Source: Collybia mongolica (taxonomy: Eukaryota > Basidiomycota > Agaricomycetes > Agaricales > Clitocybaceae). Taken from it: DNA of 64,000 nt. A program made the position numbers and the translations under genes. Shown here piece after piece: positions 55,834 through 64,000 of the stretch. Where the stretch lies: NCBI GenBank assembly GCA_013420905.1, contig JAAXNY010000011.1:2108001-2172000 (forward strand), in the 5' to 3' direction. Every line of letters begins with the position of its first letter. The stretch's first letter is position 1. The notes beneath the pieces are model-generated. The model searched no databases and was not told the origin of the DNA. It worked only from the letters and a program-made list of their open reading frames with translations.

Positions 55834-56064
55834 ATATGTATTAGCTCTTAACAGCTAGGAGGTTCTCTGTTGTGATTTTATACCTCACATACTCAGTGCG
55901 CCCAAGATCAATGTCCTTGCCGAACATCGACACCAATGTTGAGGTCGGCACATTACATAATCTCTTGGACCTCACTACATTCGATAGTTCCTTTCTCATC
56001 CGCTGTTTTCTATATTTCGTATACGCGACGTTGATACCTGTCTTGGTGACTTGGCTTTCAAAAC

Positions 56065-56711
56065 ATGACTTCAAGCAATTTGCCACCGAGTGTGGCAGGT
56101 GGTGTATTCTCAGTTTCGTCTTCCATCATCATCAACGCGCCGCGTGACAAAGTCTGGTCCATCCTCCTCGACTTCCCCTCGTACAAGGAATGGTACTAAA
56201 CAGCTTGGATATACCGCGTGCGCAAGGCTTGTTAACTCCTTTTCTCCCCTAGGAACCCCTTCGTGTACGAACCTCCCTGCCCAGCTCCACTCCACAATTA
56301 ACGCACACAACCTCCAGGCGCGGGCAAACCATTGTCGACAAGGCCAAAAACCCGCTTCCCGACCAAACCCCCGCAAAGGGGCAATACCTCCTCATTGCGC
56401 CCGTCCACCTCCCGCCAACCATGGGCGAGCCCGGCTATTTCCAGAAGCAGTCCGCCTTTGAGCAGATCTCGGCAGTGGACCACGAGAACTACCGCGTGGC
56501 GTGGGTCAACATCGCGCTGCCGGGGTTCCTGCTGAGTGCGGAGCGGTGGCAGGCGGTGAGCACAACGGAGGACGGCAAGACGAAGTACGAGACGACGGAG
56601 GTGTTTGGAGGGATCTTTGCGTATCTGGTCAAGTTCTTCATGTATGAGAAGCTGGTGCTCGGGTTCAATGCTCAGGCTGAGGGTCTCAAGAAACGGGCAG
56701 AGGAGACATGA
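56065..56711 (+). CDS. SRPBCC (START-like) fold protein, 177 aa
   Basis: Three exons: 56065-56192, 56253-56264 (only 12 nt) and 56318-56711. The sequence SVSSSIIINAPRDKVWSILL then FPSYKEW NPFVRGQTI is the hallmark of the SRPBCC/polyketide-cyclase-like superfamily: a beta strand, INAP, helix, and W-NPF. The middle has GQYLLIAPVHLPPTM, and the C-terminal long helix carries YEKLVLGFNAQAEGLKKRAE. These proteins form a deep hydrophobic pocket for small ligands; the ligand here is unknown. The tiny second exon encodes NPF and is needed to keep the frame. No signal peptide. The GST upstream on the same strand hints at small-molecule handling, by inference only. Confidence 0.8.
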
Positions 56712-57003
56712 CGTATGAGGTGAAGACCTTTGTTCTATGATATTGATGACAACATCGTTATCCATTAGTTTGGACGCGCACCCTTTGCACTTACCTACGT
56801 AGGTTCCCCTGAGAATTAATGTATTCTTGATGTGCCGGGCGCTTCGTATATAGACAACATTGTATGCAAGATGTGTATATATTACAGATTAGATACAAAT
56901 AATGGACTCGCTTGCATCCTGGTGTTTAGAGAATATATGGTGTATAGGTTTGAGCGGTGGGTCATGTTGATAGTGTATCATTTTTATTCGTCAGAAACTG
57001 ACG

Positions 57004-57922
57004 TTACTTGGAAGCTTTTACGTTCAGCTTCGAAAGCGAGATGACGATTGGGACTGTGAAGAAGGCATACGCGACCCATACCACTGAGATACGTTCAGTA
57101 ACAGTTCAACAATGCACTGACGATGGACTTACTCGTAAATCCATTTCCAAGCTCTGCGATAAGCTTGGGACCCCGCTGTCCTTGAAATTCGATGGTTCGG
57201 TTGAAGTCTTGAACGGCTTTCCCAAACCACATCCGGATGACCAAGAATGCAGTGAGGCCTGTGTACTAATGTAAGGAGCGTAGGTGCATGGGCTGAGGGG
57301 ATACGCACCGATGACAAAACCAAGGAATCCCAACCAGCCGGACAACCTCTGCAACATCGGCTTGTCCAGGGCCGCAGAGATTCCCCCACCCATCTTGTGT
57401 CGGAACGAAACCAACGTGAACGAGATCAAGAAAAGTATCGAGAATGACAAGGCGACAGCGATGAAAATAGGTGTGGTGGCGGTAGGCGCGGACAACAGAA
57501 GATTGGGGGCGCCATCCGGAAGCACGCTTGTGTCTGTTAGAGTCAATCTTAGCCACGACAACACAAATAATCAGGAGATCGCACTGACCATAAACTGGAG
57601 AGACACTTGGAGTTATGCAACTAATGTTTCCAGCATTATTCGTTCGTGCACACGAACCTGGAGAATTTGTACGTGAGCCGCCGCCCACAATCTTTCTTGC
57701 ACCCAACTCACCTAAAACGCCGAGGAAGAGGCTGGGTCCATCAACGGCCTTATCAGGCCCGGCTTCGATCAAGGCAGTGGACGGAAAGACTCTCAGGAGG
57801 GCCACCCGGTCCTGGAGCATTATCACGGGTGCGAGGTACGCGAAGAGCGAGAGGAGGACAGCCGTAAGGGCCAGGAGAGGCGCGAGGTAGAGTGTGATGG
57901 CTTTCGATAGTCCTTCAATCAT
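57004..57922 (-). CDS. SUR7/PalI-like four-pass membrane protein, 236 aa
   Basis: Five exons on the minus strand: 57712-57922, 57589-57657, 57309-57533, 57133-57258 and 57004-57083, summing to 237 codons. The first helix is near the N-terminus (LYLAPLLALTAVLLSLFAYL). An extracellular loop has the claudin-like LGVLGSCART...ISC pair of Cys. Three further helices follow (FIAVALSFSILFLISFTLV, WLGFLGFVIGLTAFLVI, VWVAYAFFTVPIVIS). A short Lys-rich tail ends NVKASK. SUR7/PalI proteins sit in plasma-membrane microdomains and act in cell-wall or pH sensing. The family call rests on topology and the Cys motif. It converges on the SRPBCC gene with a 292-bp gap. Confidence 0.7.
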
Positions 57923-60836
57923 GGTTTACGGCTGGCGTTAGAGAGGGTGAGGGATGAATAAATGAATGGAATGTCGTCTGGTGCGTCGTTAAAATGAACA
58001 AGCTCGTCTAGCGGCCTGTAGAAAGAAGAAAGGTAATGAAGGAAGAAAAATGAGGCGGAGTGAATTGGCTTGAAGCCAGACAGGATGGGCCAGGCTTTAT
58101 AGCCAGATGAGTCAGGAAAAGGAGATCGGCGCATCGTGGTCAAGCGGGCGTTCACAAAAACGACCCTCCCAGGGGGGAGAACAATGAGATGGTCTTCGAG
58201 TGGTTGTTACGTAATCTCGCCTTTGTTCTTTACCATGTTACTTGGCTACCAGGTGGCGAAGAAAACAAGGATTTGAAGGGGCGCATTCTACGAGGGTTCG
58301 TGTCAGGAATTCGCTTCCATTACTCCCCGAATTAGTTGCTACGATCAGCCAGTGGCATATCAGTGACGGAAGTAGGGTAATGGATGGTACAAAGGCCTCG
58401 CTTGCTCTCTGGAGCTTTATTTTGGCGCTGTGCGAGGTATTTATCCAGGGAAGGAAGGAACTGAAATACGGTTTCCTGTCCAAGCCACTATTCAAGCAAC
58501 TGTTATCCTGGATTTCGAGGTTTCGTTGGTCAACGTTATCGATGGAATAAGTCGACCAACGGATCAACATAACCCTGCGAAAACTCCCACGCCCTCAAAT
58601 CGCTACATTTGCCGGACACGCCAAGCCTTCGCTTCCTCTATCTCGAAAGTTAGAGAACCTCGTTAGCCACTACAAACCACCGGCCCTGGGTTGAAAAAAA
58701 AATAGCGCTGAAAGAAAATCTAGCACAAGTCCCTAGTCGAGATCCTAACGGCGTCTCGATTGAGCTAGTACCAGTCGAGGCTTTTAGTGCAGTGAAATGT
58801 ATCACAGTCGGTGGAAGCGGTATGGGCAATCACTGTCAGGATCCACCCAATTTCGTCTCCCGTTTTCCCGCATCCAAGCGTTTGTAGAAGAAAGTGTAGG
58901 TCCCCACAACGAAAGGGTAGTCATGAAGAGAGAGCTCCGTACCGCCGCCGCCGTCAAAGCATATGTTTATCACAAAAAACATCAACGTCCATAATCATGG
59001 AACTCCTAGGACTGACTTGTCAGACTTCTTCAAGAAATATACAATTTAATCTTAGGACAGCTACGACTCTGACCCCCAGGGGGGTGAGTTACAAACCTAC
59101 ATCCGAAATTTCTCATCTTTCAGACTGTAGTAACAGAATCAGACCCAGACCTCGATGTATGCTTACATCCACTTTCGAGGATTCTTCCACCGCGATGTCC
59201 AAGGTTGGCCCTCAGACCAAATTCCCACCGCACATACGCTGCCGATTTAGGGCTCGCGCGGCTGTTTCCTCCGCAAGGATATACTCAAACCATACGAGCA
59301 CCTATGGGGGTGTCGTCAACAATCTACGATGAGCATCGGTAGGAGCTCACTTTGGCAAAAGAATTCACTCTACTTTTATTCTAAACACTCTCTGAAGTTT
59401 ATCTAGCGCCGATTCGTGGGGATAACATGAAAGCATCTGTGTATATGCTTCTTCTATTCGCCTGAGGAAGTCTGCCTTGGGAACAAAATTTAGGGTATGA
59501 CGGCCCAGCATCACGAACGCCAAATACTCGAAAAGAAACGCTCATTGACTGTGGAATGCCCATCTCAGGGCCTCTCGTAAATTTCAGGCGTTTTCTTTAA
59601 CCTAGGATTTATTATTAACCCGATTATGATTTACTTCGAAGACTGCTGAACACTCTCATGGGCGGGTCGAACCCGAACGATCCGTTCGACTGGGGCGGCC
59701 CGATTCCGAAGGTGAAGTTTTGCCTACCCTGGCTAATGGTGAATATTATTAGAACATAACTGTCATGGCCCTCCTTCACCCTAAAGCGGCAGTCGCGATT
59801 TCAAACGATGCGCCAACCTTGCCAGCTGCACCCTCTCCATTCAACATGATAGTTCAGAGCCGCCAGTTTACACTCCACGTTCGTCGGCTGCCGGAATGTT
59901 AAAAATACAGGAGTTGGAAGTTAACGTCGAAACTCTACGAAAGCCCAGCTTAGTTCTTCTGGCTACTTGAATTACCAACCTTGCGTCCCAAAAGAAGTCA
60001 TGTCTCAACCACGGAGCCCAGCCTTCATCCCCATTCTTACGCGCTCTTTCGCTTTGCAGCATCTCGATCTGTCCATGTCGATCGCGACTGCGGATGTTGA
60101 GAGTCTCCTGCAAGCGACTTCAAGACTCACGTATCTGCCCCTTACCAAAGGGGAACTCTATTAAATAATATGGTAGAGTCTTGGCTCGTAGAGGTATCAT
60201 GTAAGAGTGCGGCATCTTAATGTTGGATACACAACATAGCTACATTCTTTGACCTCTTGGATCCATGGCGATGGTGCTCGAAGCCTTTAGATACGGTGTT
60301 TATCTGGCCGAAGAAAGCGCCGCCGACGGTGAAATGCGATGCTCCAAGTTCCGAACAGAGGGGAGGAAAACAACCCGGTACCAACAGTAATGAGAGGTTA
60401 GTTGGGATCTGGGGTGTTAAAAAAAGAAAAGGTACATTTGTAAGCGTAACAAACAAAGTGGCCCAACTGCATTCGTTAGTCCGTTGTTTCTTCCTTTGAG
60501 GGGGAATCAGGTACATATATATAATCGCTGCTTTGTTGAAGTTTACGGGAAAGGCCAAATAATTTGAACAAAGAGTATTTGTCAAACCGCTCCTAGGATC
60601 CGGATGGCCTTGATTGTCCAATGAGCAGACAGTAGTGACATGCTGAAATCGAGATGGTATAAAAGTCAACTGGTAAAGGTTTTTCTTTAACACAACCTCC
60701 CCCGCCCCCCCCGTTATCCCGAAAACCATCCCAACCTTGATATCTATAAAACTCACTTTCCAATTGCAAGGTTCTACCAACACTCTTTGCCATTCGCTCG
60801 ATACTTTATTTATTCTGAACGCACGCACCATTAGCG
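57923..60836. other. Intergenic 2.9 kb, no supportable gene
   Basis: This includes the promoter of the SUR7-like gene at its left and that of the 60837 gene at its right (TATAAAA at about 60745; a C-rich tract at 60700-60715). A minus-strand open frame of 204 codons (60217-60831) runs antisense through the promoter and lacks any family resemblance; it is left out. Confidence 0.4.
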
Positions 60837-61499
60837 ATGATGGACGCAGATTACAATGACACAGGTGGTTGGGTTAGCTACAACCAGACACTTCCAAATC
60901 GACGCGCGACCCCGCCAAGACTACTCAATCGTAATTCTGCCAACAGTCTTGATTCCTATCGCACACCCATTTCGCCCGGCGCGCGTTCCGTCACGAGCAG
61001 GACTCGTTTCAATCCTAGAAAATCACCCTCGCCTAAGCGAAGAGTGGTAAAGCGTCGAGTGTCGATGTCCATATTCACCTCCTTCGCGAAATCTTTGAAA
61101 ACCAAAAGGAAGAAGGCTGCAGTCATCGGGAGGGCGTTCAACAAGCTGACATCAATGGGACAAGGCCTTATAGCGGGAGAGGGGGTATCCATGGAGAGTC
61201 GCATGGTTCTCGGTGCACAGCGGGATATGAGCACCAGACACGAGGCGGAGCTTATGGATGACCTCACCCAATACCTGACAACGACCCATGGGAACAATCC
61301 ATTTAGGACACCGCCTCAAACACCAGTTGACTGCGGGATGGACATGGCACCCTCCCCTCCGTTGTCATCTGTAGGGAACAGTCCAGAGAGCCTCAGGAGC
61401 TCTCGACGAGAGCGCAGAAGTCAGATGAAGAGTTTGCAGATCCTAGGACCAGAAGCTTGCGCAGCAATTGTTGATAAATGGAGGGAGAATACTGTCTGA
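60837..61499 (+). CDS. Basic hypothetical protein, 220 aa
   Basis: A single uninterrupted exon. The sequence starts MMDADYNDTGGWVSYNQTLP. There is a Ser/Arg/Pro-rich N-terminal half (ARSVTSRTRFNPRKSPSPKR), a strongly basic segment KSLKTKRKKAAVIGRAFNKL (about residues 84-103) that could be a nuclear signal or amphipathic helix, an acidic helix EAELMDDLTQYL, and a Ser/Pro-rich C-terminal third ending IVDKWRENTV. SP/TP dipeptides are frequent (possible proline-directed phosphorylation). No domain recognised. A TATA-like box and pyrimidine-rich leader support expression. Confidence 0.65.
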   Translation: MMDADYNDTGGWVSYNQTLPNRRATPPRLLNRNSANSLDSYRTPISPGARSVTSRTRFNPRKSPSPKRRVVKRRVSMSIFTSFAKSLKTKRKKAAVIGRAFNKLTSMGQGLIAGEGVSMESRMVLGAQRDMSTRHEAELMDDLTQYLTTTHGNNPFRTPPQTPVDCGMDMAPSPPLSSVGNSPESLRSSRRERRSQMKSLQILGPEACAAIVDKWRENTV

Positions 61500-62461
61500 G
61501 GAGATGACGATTCCATATCTGAGGACTTGGGATGATGATAGTGTAATATGCAGCTGGAAAATGTACCGTAGTTAGTTATGTGTATGTACTATGATATGAC
61601 TGTATGATTGTTACATTCGGTGGCATGTACCTGTATGCTTTATCCCACCCAATCCTAGGAAGACAAGTAATAAGTGAATTTATGAGGTTGCAGTTAATCA
61701 AGGTTTTGGTCGAGATGCGAAAGGGATGGGTAAAGTTGACGAGAGTTGTTTGGCTCGGATTCTGCCTTGTGCCACACCCGGCAATCTACGCTACGACTAC
61801 TTGACGCTTTTACCGTCACGAATAGGCTCTCACCGCCTCCTATGCGCGCCCCGCTTCGCTTACTGTGGACAGGTTACGTGATGGGGACCTCTCCAGGAGC
61901 AGTGTATTGATTCCCTGATCAGCAAACATAACTCGTCAATATCCAGGTTGCATATGAAGTAGAGTCTCCCGAGTCTAAGTGACAAATAGGTTAGAGGTCT
62001 GTAATGACAAGATTTAAAAGTTGGCGTACCTGTTGTGCCTAGGCTATGACACACGTTTGATGTCTGTCTTCGTTCCGACAACCCGCTGGTCACCAGACAC
62101 GAGCCCTACCACCTTTCAGAAGAGGACTTAATATACATCTGGGCGCCTACTGTGAGATGTCACTGTCTGACTACCAGGAAAACATGACAGATATAGTATA
62201 CTTCATGATGCCACTCTTGTAGAGGAGTGTAGAGGGCCAATACATTTGGACGTTTATAGTTAAAGGCACGTTACCAGATCCATAACTTTGTGGTTGAGCT
62301 GCCCACTAATTTCATCTCTCAGGTACGGCCGTCAATCAAGGACTCAGGCACCGAATGCCCAATGGTTAGTGGTGCTCGGCGTCTCAACCTCCCCGTAATG
62401 TCCTGGAATTCATATATAGGCCAGTCAAAGGCTTAGACATGGACCAGGTCCCCAGCAAAGA
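61500..62461. other. Intergenic, no supportable gene
   Basis: 3' region of the 60837 gene and promoter of the ZZ-finger gene. Nothing else recognised. Confidence 0.4.
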
Positions 62462-63634
62462 ATGGCGGGCAGCTACCAAGGTAATCAGAATCTGAACTTC
62501 AATTGTGACTCCTGCAACCAACCCATCGCTCTCTTCAACCCAAGGATCCATTGTCAGGTCTGCCACGATTACGATCTATGCGCAAACTGCGCCCTCGGTG
62601 ACCGCTTTAACGAGCAACACTTGGCATCTCACTCCATCCAGTTGTACAAACAGAGTGGAAGCGTGAATGGTGGACAGTCTGTACTTTCACAGACTACCAT
62701 TAATTTTGCTCAAGCCCCACCTTACGTTGTGCCCCCATCATTCCCCAATCATGCTTCCTCCAATGAGCTACCTAGCTCACCTCCACCTCTGCCACCTCGA
62801 CGCCCTGGTCTCTTTTCTGGAAACAGGCCCTCTTCAGGAATGACTGATCAGCGATGGCAGCCATTTTTCCTTACAGACATGACTCCTACCCCGACATTCA
62901 CGACACTCCTCAATGATATATTCTCTTATCTCGATTCATCAAACACCGGATACCTCATTCCAGAAGCATATTCTCGTTTCCTCGATGATTTAGGATACGT
63001 TGGTCAAGAAAACTCATGTAAGATGAATGTCTGTCTCAGCGAGATATTTATTTATTTCCACTAACATAATATTTCCTCGCAGGGAAAGCAGGTTATATCG
63101 CCACGATAAGCATATCTGCAGAGTCGATGGCTGACAAGTCTCTCAAGAATGCGTATGATCTATTTTCCATTGACCACGTTGTTCAGCAACGCATCCAACC
63201 CACCCATGTGGATCCCACGGGAACCACTTCACTACTCCGAGGATTTTTGGGGAATGCATTCCAACTCCTCTATGCTTCAATCTCCTGGGCTTGCAGAGGG
63301 ACCTATGCCTCTCCTTACACGCAAGGGTTTTCTTGACATCACTACCATTGAGGTTCTGGGGGACCCCTCAAAAGAATGGGGTAACTTGAATCGAGTAATA
63401 AAGAAGTATAACCTTCCGCGATACAAGGGCTGGGGCGACCTCCCGAGGAGTGTGTTGCCCGATCACCCTGACCCCAGAACGCTTCAAAAGGTTGCAGCTA
63501 TTCATGAAATTGCAAAGGCGAAAGCAGCAAGAGAGTTGGCATCTGTACATGCGGGACAGATGTTGGCGGCACAAGGGAGACAGAACGCTATTGATCTGAT
63601 CAGTGGAGATACGAGGTATTATCGGTATTACTGA
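62462..63634 (+). CDS. ZZ-type zinc-finger protein of a fungal family
   Basis: The N-terminal ZZ finger (about residues 14-58) is clear: CDSCNQPI, HCQVCHDYDLCANCAL and HLASHS supply the Cys/His ligands for two zinc ions. A Pro-rich linker follows, then a helical domain (TTLLNDIFSYLDSSNTGYLIPEAYSRFLDDLGYVG) of the type attached to ZZ fingers in ascomycete and basidiomycete proteins. The C-terminal part is GPMPLLTRKGFLDITTIEVL and YKGWGDLPRSVLPDHPDP, ending GDTRYYRYY. A first intron (about 63020-63082) is clear. A second change of frame is needed between 63177 and 63242; a 64-nt GT..AG intron (63178-63241) would do it but has a weak donor, so a small indel is the alternative. Confidence 0.75.
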
Positions 63635-64000
63635 TGTGAAGATTCATGCGTGATGAAGTAGGAACTCGTAACACTCACATTGCTACTCATTCCTTTCTGC
63701 CCCTTGCCACCACGTCCATCTAATTTATGATGCGCTTAACTTGTAAACATCGCGTATAGTCTCAGTGGAATAATTCTCACCCAGATTATGATCTGCTTGC
63801 GATCCGAGGATGTAACTCAGAGATCGGTCGTGGGGCCCAGGGATACTCATCATGATCCGTCTTGCTCTTACTAAACTCCTGCTGCAATCATCAAACAAGG
63901 AACCAGCTGATGGCTTATGTTGGAAGCGCCTGTGGCTGGACGTTTTCGCCGTCTACCCCCATTCTTAATAAGGTCACACTGTTCGTGCTAACAAAAAATC
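63635..64000. other. 3' flank, nothing recognised
   Basis: Downstream of the ZZ-finger gene to the window end. No open frame or repeat is supported. Confidence 0.4.

Noticed and set aside
60217..60831. 204-codon minus-strand frame
   Set aside because: It lies antisense across the promoter (TATA and C-tract) of the 60837 gene and has no recognisable family or splice structure.

Overview
The window reads as genomic DNA from a filamentous basidiomycete, most likely an Agaricomycete (mushroom-forming fungus). Genes are split by many introns of about 41-65 nt with GT..AG ends, spacing between host genes is compact, and several families point to this class: a fungal FuA/etherase-type glutathione S-transferase, an HNH_2-type protein, a SUR7/PalI-like membrane protein, and Tc1, Ngaro-type (DIRS-order) and Copia elements. 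The species cannot be named from sequence alone.

Left end, 1 to about 16.3 kb: a repeat island with no recognisable host gene. It starts with an imperfect foldback (362-2712) whose arms hold GTT/AAC trinucleotide runs, followed by several dispersed repeat units in inverted and direct copies (2955-3987, 4650-6920, 9195-10680). Younger insertions lie in or between these: an intact Tc1-type transposon (5084-6691) inside one repeat copy, a PIF/Harbinger-like short element carrying a Myb/SANT-like exon (7187-7592), and a 5'-truncated LINE with poly(A) tail and a 15-bp target duplication (7753-8890). At the inner edge a Copia gag/LTR remnant is itself interrupted by a Ngaro-type tyrosine-recombinase retrotransposon (11700-16201) with classic split direct repeats. 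Its recombinase is intact, but its reverse transcriptase has lost the catalytic palm.

Middle, 16.4 to 35 kb: host genes. An AT-hook nuclear protein (+) begins only about 100 bp from the LTR end; then a glycosylated multi-pass membrane protein (-), the very large ribosome-biogenesis factor UTP10 (+), and a PAK-type kinase with an N-terminal CRIB/PBD (-) that converges on UTP10 with a 52-bp gap. From 34.75 to 41.38 kb no gene can be supported.

Right part, 41.4 to 64 kb: a small Cys-rich protein; RNA polymerase I subunit A49 (-) and the H3K36 methyltransferase SET2 (+) sharing a 395-bp divergent promoter; a BAG/IQ-domain protein (-) and an HNH_2-type protein (+), also divergent; a decayed GST pseudogene, its intact paralogue, an SRPBCC-fold protein, a SUR7/PalI-like four-pass membrane protein, a basic protein of unknown function, and a ZZ-finger protein.

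Together, the conserved genes (UTP10, A49, SET2) serve rRNA synthesis and processing and transcription-coupled chromatin marking; the GST/SRPBCC pair suggests small-molecule or xenobiotic handling. Exon structures were worked out by eye from splice signals and frame continuity. Where I list exons, their sum is a multiple of three, except where stated.
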